A stretch of 64,000 nucleotides of DNA. Source: an uncultured Vicinamibacterales bacterium. GTDB taxonomy: Bacteria > Acidobacteriota > Vicinamibacteria > Vicinamibacterales > UBA8438. This document shows, one piece after another, positions 33,638 through 43,500 of this stretch (the first letter of the stretch is position 1; every line of letters starts with the position of its first letter). The stretch lies in assembly GCA_958295905.1 (NCBI GenBank), contig OY282382.1, positions 3,744,001 through 3,808,000 on the forward strand, read 5' to 3'. The position numbers and the translations under genes were made by a program. The notes beneath the pieces were generated by a model, which was not told the DNA's origin, did not search any database, and worked only from the letters and a program-made list of their open reading frames with translations.

Positions 33638-35068
33638 TCAGAACAAGGCCCGGCGTTGACTCGATGTGGGGATCTTCATTTCCTCGCGGTACTTCGCGAT
33701 CGTGCGCCGGGCCAGAATCAATCCCTCATCCTTCAGGAGGCCGACGATGCGCGAATCGCTCAGGGGTTTCCGGGAATCCTCCCCTTCGATGATCCGGCGG
33801 ATGCGCTGCTTGATGGCCACGGAGGATACGCTCTCGCCGTAGGCGCTGCTGATGCCGCTGTGGAAGAAGTACTTCATCTCCAGCACCCCCTGCGGGGTGT
33901 GCATGTACTTGTTGTTCACCACCCGGCTGACGGTGGATTCGTGCATGCCGATGTCGTTGGCGACATCCCGCAGCACCAGCGGCCGGAGAAACTTGATGCC
34001 GCGGTCGAGGAACTCGTTCTGGAACGAAATGATGCTGGTGGCCACCTTGTGGATCGTCTTCTGCCGCTGATCGACCGACTTGATGAGCCACAAGGCGGAC
34101 CGGAATTTCTCCTTGACGTAGGCGCGGGTCTCGCGGTTGTCGTTCTTCTTGTCGAGCAACCGCCGGTAGACCGGACTGATTCGCAGTTGGGGCATGCCGT
34201 CTTCGTTCAGCATGGCGACATAGCGGTCTTCGACCTTCACGATGTAGACGTCGGGGATGACGTGCTGGGAAGAGGCCGGATTGTAGCGGCTTCCCGGTCT
34301 CGGATCCAGTTGCCTGATGACGCCGACATGGTGCTTCAGTTCCTCGATCGACAACCCCAGCCGGCGGGCGATCTCCTGACCCTGCTGATTCTGCAGCAGG
34401 TCGATGTGTTCGCGGATGATCGTCTCGCTCGCGGTGTCGCGCAGCCCGAGATGCGCGATCTGGAGCAACAGGCATTCCTGCAGGCCCCGCGCCGCGACCC
34501 CCACCGGATCGAAGCCCTGGACCACCTTCAGGACACGCTCGACGTTTTCGGTGTCCCATTCGCCCATCGTGGCGATCTCGTCGACCGACGCGGCGAGATA
34601 GCCATCATCGTTCAGATTGCCGATGATCGCCGAACCGATGTCCCGCACCAGCGAATCGTCGATTCCGGGCTGGAGGGAGAGCTGCTCCATCAGATGGTCG
34701 GTGAGGGCGCCCGGCATCGAGAGGGTGTTCTCGATCGGGGGCAGCTCCGGGACCTCGCGCGGCGTAGGCGGACGATACCCGTCGTCGAGGTAATCGCCGA
34801 AGAAGTATTCGTAGTCGGCGTCGTCCCAGGTATCCTGCGCGTCCTTGTCGGCCGCCGCCTCCGTCTTCTCCTGCGGGTTCGCCGCGTCCGGCGGTTCCAG
34901 GTCTTCCGCCGGCACTTCCTCCAGCATCGGGTTCTCGACCACCTCCTGCGTCAACACGTCCACGAGCTCGAGCGTCGACATCGGCAACAGCTTGATCGCC
35001 TGTTGCAGCGACGGCGTCAGGATGAGCTTCTGGGACAGGCGGGTCTGGAGTCGTTGCTGCAGTGCCAT
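33638..35068 (-). CDS. rpoN: RNA polymerase sigma-54 factor
   Basis: Alternative sigma factor recognising -24/-12 promoters and needing AAA+ activators. The 476-residue protein begins with the Gln/Leu-rich activator-interaction region (LQTRLSQKLILTPSLQQAIK), then an acidic spacer, the core-binding domain, the helix-turn-helix, and the C-terminal RpoN box ARRTIAKYREE (about 457-467). The ATG at 35068 is the family start; the longer frame before it is not conserved-looking. No sigma-54 activator gene is visible in the window except possible partners of the NtrY-like kinase elsewhere. Confidence 0.96.
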   Translation of the reverse strand: MALQQRLQTRLSQKLILTPSLQQAIKLLPMSTLELVDVLTQEVVENPMLEEVPAEDLEPPDAANPQEKTEAAADKDAQDTWDDADYEYFFGDYLDDGYRPPTPREVPELPPIENTLSMPGALTDHLMEQLSLQPGIDDSLVRDIGSAIIGNLNDDGYLAASVDEIATMGEWDTENVERVLKVVQGFDPVGVAARGLQECLLLQIAHLGLRDTASETIIREHIDLLQNQQGQEIARRLGLSIEELKHHVGVIRQLDPRPGSRYNPASSQHVIPDVYIVKVEDRYVAMLNEDGMPQLRISPVYRRLLDKKNDNRETRAYVKEKFRSALWLIKSVDQRQKTIHKVATSIISFQNEFLDRGIKFLRPLVLRDVANDIGMHESTVSRVVNNKYMHTPQGVLEMKYFFHSGISSAYGESVSSVAIKQRIRRIIEGEDSRKPLSDSRIVGLLKDEGLILARRTIAKYREEMKIPTSSQRRALF

Positions 35069-35244
35069 GAGTCGGTGTTCCCGGTCCGCCCGCCCGCGCC
35101 GTATCAGGAGCCGGGGAGCTTGCGGCGCAGAAGCCGCGCCAGCTAAACTTCCAACGCGGCCGCAAGGCCGCGCTGTTTCGATTCTAGTGTCCCACGCGCG
35201 CCATCCGCAACATCGGGTGACCGGCGGGCGGCGGACGGTGCCCG

Positions 35245-35970
35245 TCAATCCAGGCGAAAGTCCGTTCCGAGGTAGATGCGCTTGACCTCCTCGTCGTGCG
35301 CGAGCTCCATCGGAGACCCGCTGCGAAACACCGCTCCGTCGTGCACGATGTAGGCGCGATCGGTGATGCGCAGGGTTTCGCGAACGTTGTGGTCGGTGAC
35401 GAGCACGCCGATTCCGCGCGCTTTCAGGTGAAAGATGATCTCTTGAATGTCGGTGACCGCGATGGGGTCGATGCCTGCGAACGGCTCGTCGAGCAGGATG
35501 AACGACGGAGAGATGACCAGCGCCCGGGTGATCTCGGCGCGGCGTCGCTCGCCGCCGGACAACGTGTGGGCCGGAGACTTGGCGAGCGGGGTGAGATCGA
35601 GCTCGTTCAACAGCTCCCGCAGCCGAGTGCGCCGGACCCGGCGGGGCATCCCGACCGTCTCCAGAATCGCCAGAATGTTCTGCTCGACGGTCAGTCCCCG
35701 GAAGATCGACGGTTCCTGCGGCAGATAGCCGATGCCCTTGCGGGCCCGCAGGTACATCGGGTCGTGGGTGACGTCCTCGTCGTTCAGGACCACCCGGCCC
35801 CGGTCCGGTGCGGTGAGCCCCACCACGAGGTAGAACGTCGTGGTCTTGCCGGCGCCGTTCGGCCCCAGCAGGCCCACCACTTCACCGGACGTCACGGTCA
35901 GGCTGACGTCCCGGACGACGGTGCGGCCGCCGTAGGACTTCGTCAGGTTCTCCGTACGCAACGTAGCCAT
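35245..35970 (-). CDS. lptB: LPS export ABC transporter ATPase LptB
   Basis: Cytoplasmic ATPase that powers LptFG. The 241-residue protein has Walker [11 protein letters not shown] at 36-45, the signature [11 protein letters not shown], Walker [13 protein letters not shown] and the switch histidine in [11 protein letters not shown]. The downstream gene is rpoN and the upstream gene the LptC/LptA protein, the classic order. Its membrane partner is the LptF-LptG fusion at 17450-19774. Confidence 0.96.
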   Translation of the reverse strand: MATLRTENLTKSYGGRTVVRDVSLTVTSGEVVGLLGPNGAGKTTTFYLVVGLTAPDRGRVVLNDEDVTHDPMYLRARKGIGYLPQEPSIFRGLTVEQNILAILETVGMPRRVRRTRLRELLNELDLTPLAKSPAHTLSGGERRRAEITRALVISPSFILLDEPFAGIDPIAVTDIQEIIFHLKARGIGVLVTDHNVRETLRITDRAYIVHDGAVFRSGSPMELAHDEEVKRIYLGTDFRLD

Positions 35971-36036
35971 GCGACGTGGGTCACGGGCGCTCGCGCCGTG
36001 CCGGATGGGTGGTGGACGGGCCGCCCCGCCGCCGCA

Positions 36037-38307
36037 TCAGAACTGCGGCTGGCAGGGGCCGTTGCGGGTCTCCGTTCTGGATTGCCGGCGTCCATCGACC
36101 GTCACGATGTCGGACCCTCGATAGAACGTCAGCACGCGCCCCCTCGTGCTGCGGCACGTCGGTTCGGAAGGTTCGTCGGCGGGCGGCTCGGCCGGGTCGG
36201 CCGGCTCGACCTCTTCGACGATCTCGACCGGCGCACCCTCCATGTCGTACCGTCCTTCAACTTCATGGTACACGAGAGTGTCGCCGGTCGCCCATCGGCC
36301 GTCCAGACGCAGTTGCACGGCGTCGTCCGCCACCAATCGGTCCAGCGTCCGGCCATCGGCCTGCAGAAAGAACTCGAACCTGCCGGCGTCCAGATCGCCC
36401 TGGTCGGAGCGGAGGCTCGCCGACTCCTCGTAGACGGCGTGCCGGGCCGCGTCGTCGTAGGCGAAGGTCCCGGCGGTGGCGTCGGTTCGCGAAACGACGC
36501 CGCTTCCCGTGCCCTCGTCGATGCGAACGAGCTGAATGGTCGTCCGCACCGATCCATCGACGGACAGGCCGCCGCTGGCGTAGTCGATGGCGACGGTTCC
36601 GCCCTCGAAGCTCGTGCTGCCCTGCCACATCCGGGCCTGTCCGCGGTAGCTGACCAGCCGCGCGTCGTTGTCGTAGTCCACCGAATCGGCCAGGACGTTG
36701 ATTCTCTGCGTCCCGTCCAGGAGGGAAGGCACCTTGTCGGCGTCCGCCCCGTCCGGACCATCCCCGGCGGGGCTGAGCACGGTCTGCACGCCGCCCGATC
36801 CCGACACCCTCGATCCGTCCAGGGCGACCTCGAGGGTTGCCGCCTCCATGGTGCGGTTGCCGTCGACGAGGGTCGCCATCCGGCCGGCATCGCCGCTCGA
36901 CACGAGGGTGATCGTCCCCCCCGGCAGGTCGTAGGCCGCGCTGGCCGCCTCGGCCTCGCGGGTCTCGTCCTCGAACCGGACCCCGCCGTCGAACTGCACG
37001 TCGAGCAGACCGATCAGTCCCCGGCCCACACCCGCTTCGAGCCGGTCCGCGCGCACCGTGCGGCTGACGGCGACCCTGTCCGCCGAGGCCCCGGTGCGCT
37101 CGTGATACTCGACCCGGCCCTCCAGGCTGATGCCGGTCAATCCGGTCTCGGGGGTCCCGGCGGCGGTGAGTTCGCGGGCGCGAATCTCCTGGCGGGGGTC
37201 TCCGGGAGTGACCGGAAGCCGGAGCTGCACGCCCCCGCCGGCGGCCAGTCCGATCACCTCCGTCCGGCTCGGCGCCATCATGATCTCCATCGCGGCACTC
37301 TCGATCCGCGAGCCGTCCCCGCCGTCCGCCCCCGCCAGCTCGATGGCCGATTGCCCCGCCAGGGTGACCTGCCGGAGCTGCCGCGTCGCCGGTTCGAACT
37401 GCAGGGTGGCCTCCTCGGCCCGCGACGCGCGCAGTCCCCCGTCGGTCGCGGCGGTGGAGAGAATCTGGACCTCCCCGCCCAGCTCGATGGATTCGAGCGC
37501 GGTTTCCCCTTCCCCGAAGTGCGCCGTAGCGGTATCCGAGAGGACCGTCATCCCGCCGGTGCGCACGGTCGTCCCCCCCTCGAAATGCATGTAGCGGTCC
37601 GCGTCGGCGAGGGTCGCGCGGGCGGCGTCGATATCGACGGTCGCCCGGTCGGTGTCGGCCACCAACTGCACCCGGGCCCCCCCCTCGAGGGTGATGATCC
37701 ACCGGTTGCGGTCCTGGACGACATCGTCCCCGACCGCCTCCAGCCCGGCGCGGGCCAGCGTGGTCGGACCCGCCGGATCGCGCATCGTCACGACATTCCG
37801 CGCCTCGTCGAAGCGGGCGGTGCCGGTGCGCGCGCGCAGACCGTCGGCGGCGGTCATCCGCACGCCTCCGCTCACCGTGAACTCGCTCTGATCGCCATCG
37901 ACGAACACGTCCGACCCGGTCATCGTGAAGCTGTCCCGGTCCAGGCGTCGGGGCACCGTCACCGTGACGCCGCCGAAGAAGCGGGTCGACCCGTCCGAGT
38001 AGGTCGCCTGCCGCGGGGCGTCGAGCAGAAAGCTCTCCGCGCCGCCGTCACTCCGGACGAACTCGGCGCCGGCGCTCTCGACAACCGCCTCCGGGTCCGC
38101 CCGGTCGACGCTGCGCACCGGCATCGAATCTCTCCGTTCCCGCATGCCGGTGACGAGGAACGACGCGAAGAGGGCCAGTCCGGCGACTATCGCCACCCGC
38201 GCCACCCACTGCCATCGGACGCGCCGGCGGCGAATGCGCCGGGGGGCCGGCGACGCCCCCGTGGGTCCATCCCGTTCCATCGGGGCGGGCTCGTGGTCCA
38301 CGGTCAT
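36037..38307 (-). CDS. LptC-LptA-type fused LPS transport protein
   Basis: A 756-residue protein anchored by one N-terminal membrane helix (about 32-50). The periplasmic part is almost entirely beta-strand and organic-solvent-tolerance/LptA-like. An LptC-like segment (about 60-200) with VPRRLDRDSFTMTGSDVFVD is followed by several more OstA-type stretches such as VDYDNDARLVSYRGQARMW and FAYDDAARHAVYEESASLRS. LptC plus LptA together are about 380 residues in E. coli, so this chain may span more of the periplasm. It lies 66 bp before lptB. The start at 38307 (MTVDHEP) is favoured over an upstream Arg/Pro-rich extension. Confidence 0.82.
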   Translation of the reverse strand: MTVDHEPAPMERDGPTGASPAPRRIRRRRVRWQWVARVAIVAGLALFASFLVTGMRERRDSMPVRSVDRADPEAVVESAGAEFVRSDGGAESFLLDAPRQATYSDGSTRFFGGVTVTVPRRLDRDSFTMTGSDVFVDGDQSEFTVSGGVRMTAADGLRARTGTARFDEARNVVTMRDPAGPTTLARAGLEAVGDDVVQDRNRWIITLEGGARVQLVADTDRATVDIDAARATLADADRYMHFEGGTTVRTGGMTVLSDTATAHFGEGETALESIELGGEVQILSTAATDGGLRASRAEEATLQFEPATRQLRQVTLAGQSAIELAGADGGDGSRIESAAMEIMMAPSRTEVIGLAAGGGVQLRLPVTPGDPRQEIRARELTAAGTPETGLTGISLEGRVEYHERTGASADRVAVSRTVRADRLEAGVGRGLIGLLDVQFDGGVRFEDETREAEAASAAYDLPGGTITLVSSGDAGRMATLVDGNRTMEAATLEVALDGSRVSGSGGVQTVLSPAGDGPDGADADKVPSLLDGTQRINVLADSVDYDNDARLVSYRGQARMWQGSTSFEGGTVAIDYASGGLSVDGSVRTTIQLVRIDEGTGSGVVSRTDATAGTFAYDDAARHAVYEESASLRSDQGDLDAGRFEFFLQADGRTLDRLVADDAVQLRLDGRWATGDTLVYHEVEGRYDMEGAPVEIVEEVEPADPAEPPADEPSEPTCRSTRGRVLTFYRGSDIVTVDGRRQSRTETRNGPCQPQF

Positions 38308-38435
38308 CACTCTATCGAGCCTGCGCGGCGGCGGCAAACGGTCAAGCGGCCGGTTACGGACCGGCGGGACGGACGCCGCCACGCGCGGCCCCACCGGCGG
38401 CAGGGCGAACGACCGGCGTGTAGTAGTATCAGCTT

Positions 38436-38672
38436 GTGCAACAGCCTGTCACGCCGCTCATCGTCGAGTTGACGGAGCCGGCGACGGAAGAGATTACGGT
38501 GGCCGACATCCTGATCGGGGCCTTCAGCTTCACCGGCGTCATCGTTCTGGTCGCGCTGGTGCTGGCGCTTCTGTTCGCCGGCAGCCTGATCGCACTCCGG
38601 CGGCTCCGACCCGCGAACTCTCCGAACGGCGACGGCGCCACCAGCCTCGACCTGCACCTGCCGCCGGGCTAG
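38436..38672 (+). CDS. Small single-span membrane protein, unknown function
   Basis: A 78-residue protein with one strong membrane helix (about 28-53, FSFTGVIVLVALVLALLFAG) and a short soluble tail. I do not recognise it. It starts at GTG 38436, seven bases after a TAGTAT -10-like hexamer, so the message may be leaderless. It is divergent from the LptC/A gene and convergent with recJ, and ends just before a strong hairpin. The frame and GC at third positions look coding, but no homologue was checked. Confidence 0.55.
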   Translation: MQQPVTPLIVELTEPATEEITVADILIGAFSFTGVIVLVALVLALLFAGSLIALRRLRPANSPNGDGATSLDLHLPPG

Positions 38673-38693
38673 GAGTCTGCGCCGCGGAACCCT

Positions 38694-38730
38694 CCAGGCG
38701 TCCGCGCCGTGCTACGGCGCAGACGCCTGG
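38694..38730. terminator. Strong hairpin holding the recJ stop codon
   Basis: CCAGGCGTC pairs with GACGCCTGG and, past one C-A mismatch, GCGCCG pairs with CGGCGC around a five-base loop. The recJ stop codon (TAG, minus strand) lies in that loop. The 3' part of recJ is therefore inside the stem. Related hairpins occur at the stops of psd (51994-52018) and the flavoprotein (58333-58358). Confidence 0.65.
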
Positions 38731-40496
38731 GCGGCGGCAGGCTCCGGACGGCTCCCCTCCGGCGCAACGGTTTCCCCCCGCCGGATGTCGGTCACCGACA
38801 GCTCGATGGTGCGCTCGCCCCGATAGTTGTTCTCGGTCAGGTTGAACGCCAGATCGAGAGCATCCCGGTGGCGTGACACGAAATCGGCGCGATCCGCCAT
38901 CCGCCAGGCAACGGCCCTGAACACCCGCCCCTCCTGCCGCACCCGCATCGCGAGGTGCCGGGACTTCAAGACCCGGGGGGCGTCCGCCAACTGAAGCGGG
39001 CCGGAGTGGAACACCGGCCGGGGATTACCGGCTCCGAAGGGCTCCATGGCCCGCAGTCCCCCGATCATCTCCGGCGTGATCGCGGCCAGCGGCAGAGGGC
39101 AGTCGATCCGGAGGCGGGGCATCAACTGTTCCGGACCGAGCCGGTCGTCGGCGAACGCCGTGATCCGCCGCCGCAGCTCCGCGAGGCGGTCGGATTCCAT
39201 GGTGATCCCGGCGGCGTGGCGGTGGCCGCCGAATCGGGTGAACAGCTCGCCGCAGTGTTCCAGGGCGCCGAGCAGATCGAATCCGGGGATGCTGCGGCCG
39301 GAGCCGTAGGCCAGACTCCCCTCCACCGCGAGCACGATGGCCGGGCGGTGAAACAGATCGACGAGCTTCGAGGCGACGATCCCGATGACCCCGCGGTGCC
39401 ATCCCGCCCCCCAGACGACGAGAATCGCATGGGCCCCGACATCCGGATCCGAGTCGACCCGGCGGCGGGCCGCGGCCAGGATCTCCGCCTCTTCCTCCTG
39501 CCTGCGCAGGTTCACCGTTTCGAGCTGCTCGGCCAGACTCTTCGCCTCGGCCGCCCGGTCCTCGCCGGTCAGCAGCAACAGCCGGGTTGCGAGATCGGGT
39601 GTGCTCATTCGGCCGGCCGCGTTGATGCGCGGGGCCAGCCGGAACGCGACGTGAAAGCTGGTCACCGGCTCTCCCAGCAGTCCGGTGGAATCGAGGAGGG
39701 CCTGCAGTCCGACGGCGTGGCGTTTCCGCGACAGCCGTTCGAGCCCGAGCTTGGCGATGACGCGGTTCTCTCCCCGGAGCGGCACGACGTCGGCGACGGT
39801 GCCGACCGCCGCCAGCTTCACGAAGGCCGGCAGCCAGCGCGACCGGTCGGCGCGCTCGCACAACGCCTGCACGAGCTTGAGGGCGACGCCGACCCCCGCG
39901 AGGTCCTTGTCCGGGTAATCGCAATCCCGCCGTTTGGGGTTGATGACGGCGAGCGCCGGCGGCAGCACCGCGTCCGGCTCGTGATGGTCGGTGACGATCA
40001 AGTCGATCCCGAGCTCCCGGGCCCGCGCCGCCGCGGCCTGGCTCCGGATGCCGCAGTCCACGGAGACGACGACCGCGACCTGCTGTGCGGCCAGCCGCTC
40101 GATCGACGCCGGCTCGAGCCCGTATCCGTCCCGGAGGCGCTCGGGAATGAAATGGATGACGTTGGCGCCGAGCAGCTCGAGCAGCCGCCGCAGGATGACC
40201 GTCGACGTCACCCCGTCGACGTCGTAGTCGCCGTGGATCGCGATCCGCTCCCGCTCCTCGATGGCGCGCTGCAGACGGTCGACGGCGCGCGGGAGATCGG
40301 CGAGCCGGAACGGATCGTGGAGATGGTCGAGCCGGGGATCGAGAAAGCGTCCGGCCTCGTCGACGGTGGTGATCCCGCGCAGAACCAACAGTCGGGCCAC
40401 GACCGGGTCGAGGTCCATCGACGCCGTCAACGCGGCGGCCCGGCCTTCGTCGAGGGTCTGATGGTCCCAGATCAACCGGAGCGGGGGCGCGCTCAT
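38712..40496 (-). CDS. recJ: Single-stranded-DNA-specific exonuclease RecJ
   Basis: 5'-3' exonuclease of recombination and mismatch repair, DHH phosphoesterase family. The 594-residue protein has GDYDVDG (motif I), VSVDCGI (motif II) and TDHHEP (motif III, DHH), then the DHHA1 domain with GGHRHAAGI, and a C-terminal OB domain. The start MSAPPLRLIW at 40496 is 11 bp from the end of dnaE on the same strand. Its last codons are formed by a repeated hairpin element. Confidence 0.95.
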   Translation of the reverse strand: MSAPPLRLIWDHQTLDEGRAAALTASMDLDPVVARLLVLRGITTVDEAGRFLDPRLDHLHDPFRLADLPRAVDRLQRAIEERERIAIHGDYDVDGVTSTVILRRLLELLGANVIHFIPERLRDGYGLEPASIERLAAQQVAVVVSVDCGIRSQAAAARARELGIDLIVTDHHEPDAVLPPALAVINPKRRDCDYPDKDLAGVGVALKLVQALCERADRSRWLPAFVKLAAVGTVADVVPLRGENRVIAKLGLERLSRKRHAVGLQALLDSTGLLGEPVTSFHVAFRLAPRINAAGRMSTPDLATRLLLLTGEDRAAEAKSLAEQLETVNLRRQEEEAEILAAARRRVDSDPDVGAHAILVVWGAGWHRGVIGIVASKLVDLFHRPAIVLAVEGSLAYGSGRSIPGFDLLGALEHCGELFTRFGGHRHAAGITMESDRLAELRRRITAFADDRLGPEQLMPRLRIDCPLPLAAITPEMIGGLRAMEPFGAGNPRPVFHSGPLQLADAPRVLKSRHLAMRVRQEGRVFRAVAWRMADRADFVSRHRDALDLAFNLTENNYRGERTIELSVTDIRRGETVAPEGSRPEPAAAQASAP

Positions 40497-40506
40497 ACCG
40501 GCAGGC

Positions 40507-43500
40507 TCACGTCCATGACACGGTTCCCTTTCCGCAGATCTGTTCGGCCGCGAGGGCAAGCTGCTGCGATGGACGGATGCGAGCCTCGGTCAGTCTGGCC
40601 TCGACCCGCAACGGCGGGGTGTGTCCGGGCAGGTCGAGATGCAGACGGATCCAGCTCGGACCGCGGTGCATGCGGAACAGGTCGGCCAACGCCTGCAGCG
40701 TCTCGCGGCCGTGCCGACCCGCGGTGAGGCGTATCGACAGGGTCCGTCCCACCGATCCGCTCAGGCTTTCGATCGGCCGCACGTCCTCGGCCATCAGCCG
40801 CGGAACCTCCTCGTCCCGGTCGAGGCGGCCCGACACCACGACGAGCCGGTCCGGGGCGAGGACCGCGCCGCAACGCTCGTAGGTCTTGGGAAAGACGACG
40901 ACCTCGATGCTCCCGGTCCGATCCTCGAGCGCGAAGACGGCCATCGGAGCTCCCTGGCGGGTCTTGCGGGGACGGTATCCGCTGATGATGCCCCCCAGGA
41001 ACACCGTCGAATCGCCCCCCGCCGGCGCGTCCACGGTCCGCGCGCCGGCCGCTTCGAGCTGATCGCGGTAGTCGTCGATGGGGTGGCCGCTCAGGTAGAG
41101 CCCCAGCGATTCCTTCTCGCAGGCGAGCTGCTCCGAGGGGGTCCAGGGCGTGACGTCGGGAAGCTTCGCGTCGCCGATCGCGCCTTCCGGAACGTCGATC
41201 ACATCGAACAGTTGCGCCTGTCCCTGCTCCCGGTCCCGCTGCACGCGCCCCCCGTGGTCCAGCGCCCGATCCACCACCGACAGCAACCGCGCCCGGCGGT
41301 CGGGGTGGCCCCGTTCCCCGGACGGGAGGACGGAGTCGCATGCGCCCGCCTTGATGAGACTCTCGAACACCCGCTTGTTGACCAGGCGCAGGTCGATGTC
41401 CTCGCACAGCCTGAAGAGCGACTCGATGCGGCCGTGTTCCCCCCGGCAGGCGAGGATGGAGGCGATGGCGCCCTCTCCGACGTTCTTGACCGCGGCGAGG
41501 CCGAAGCGGACGCCGTCGGGGGTGACCCGGAAGCCCATCGCGCTCGCATTGAGATCGGGCGCGAGCACCGGGATGCCCATGTCGCGGCACTCGCCCAGGT
41601 ACACCGCGAGCTTGTCGGTGTTCTGGGCCTCTATCGTCATCAGGGCGGCCATGAAGTGCCGGGGATAGTTGGCCTTGAGATAGGCGGTCTGATACGCAAG
41701 CAGGGCGTAGGTGGTCGAATGGGACTTGTTGAAGCCGTATCCCGCGAAGAACTCGATGAAGTTGAAGATGGTGACGGCCTGCTCCTTCGGCACCTGCCGC
41801 GCCACCGCGCCCTCGATGAACTTCTGGCGCTGCCCCTGCATGACCGCCGCGTCCTTCTTGCCCATCGCCTTGCGCAGGAGGTCGGCGTCGCCCATCGTGA
41901 AGCCGGCGAGGTCGCTCGCGATCCGCATCACCTGTTCCTGGTAGGCGATGACCCCGTAGGTGTCCTGCAGGATCGGCTCGAGGGCGGGCGAGTCGTACTC
42001 GATCGCCTCGCGGCCGTGCCGGCGCTTGATGAAGCGCTCCACGACGCCGCCCTGCAGCGGACCGGGCCGGTAGAGGGCGTTCAGGGCGATCAGGTCGTCG
42101 AACCGCTGGGGCTTGGCCTTCCGCAGGGTGTCGCGCATACCCGAGCTCTCGAACTGGAAGATGCCCAGGGTCTGCCCGTCGCAGAAGAGCTGATAGGTCT
42201 TCGCGTCGTCCATCGGCAGGCGGTCCAGCGCGATGGACTCGCCGGTCGTCCCGCGGATGTGATTGACCGCGTCGTGGAGCAGGGTCAGGGTGCTCAAGCC
42301 GAGGAAGTCCATCTTGAGCAGGCCCATCCGCTCGACCTGCTTCATGGCCCACTGGGTGGTGATCTCGTCCTTCTGGCTCTTGTAGACGGGCGCGAACTCG
42401 GTGACCGGACTCGGGGTGATGACCACGCCGGCGGCGTGCACCGAAGCGTGGCGGGTGATGCCCTCGAGGCGTTGCGCCACCGACATCAGTTCCTTCACCT
42501 GCGGATCCCGCTGTTCCAGGGTCTTGAGATCCGGGTTCTCTTCCAGCGCCTTCTCCAGCGTCATCTTGAGCGTGGGCGGAATCAGCTTGGCGACCCGGTC
42601 GACGTCGGCGTACGACATGCCCATCGTCCGGCCGACGTCCCGCACGACGGCGCGGGCCTTCATCGTGCCGAAGGTGATGATCTGGGCCACGTTGTCGCGC
42701 CCGTACTTGCGGGTGACGTACTCGATGACCTCGCCGCGCCGGCGCTCGCAGAAGTCGATGTCGATATCCGGCAGCGAGACGCGTTCCGGATTGAGGAAGC
42801 GTTCGAAAATCAGATCGAACTGCATCGGATCGACGTCGGTGATCTGCAGGCACCAGGCGACGAGGCTGCCCGCCGCGGACCCCCGGCCGGGACCCACCGG
42901 GATGCCGTGCTCGCGGGCATAGCGGATGAAGTCCCAGACGATGAGGAAATACCCCGGATAGCGCATCTTGATGATGACTTCCATCTCGTACGCCAACCGG
43001 GTCTCGTAGTCGGCGACGGGGTGTTTCAGGGCGCCCGCGCCGGCCCGCCGCCGCAGCGTCTCGAGGCGGCGCCCGAACCCTTCGCGGGTCACGTGCTCGA
43101 AGTAGCCGTCGAGCGTGAACGGTTCCGGAACGTCGAAGTTCGGCAGGTGGTTCTCGTCGGCCGCGAGCTCCACGTCGCACCGTTCGGCGATGGCCACGGT
43201 ATTCGACAGCGCGGTCGGATAGTCGCCGAACACCGCCCGCATCTCGTCTCCGGTCTTCAGGTAGAACTGATCCCCGTGGTAGCGCAGGCGTTGCTCGTCG
43301 CTGACGTTCTTGCCGGTGCCGATGCACAACAGCACGTCATGAGGACGGCGATCCTCCTGCCGGAGGTAGTGCACGTCGTTGGTGCAGACGAGCGGCAGGT
43401 CGAGGTCGCGGGCCATCGGCAGCAGCCCGGTGTTCACGACGCGCTGCTCGTCGATGCCCTGGTACTGCATCTCCAGGAAAAAGTTGTCCGGGCCGAGGAT

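Noticed and set aside
35296..38472. Very long open frame (over 1000 codons) on the plus strand opposite lptB and lptCA
   Set aside because: Its translation is rich in Arg, Asp, Gly and His without domains, as expected for an antisense frame of GC-rich coding DNA; the minus-strand genes have clear motifs.
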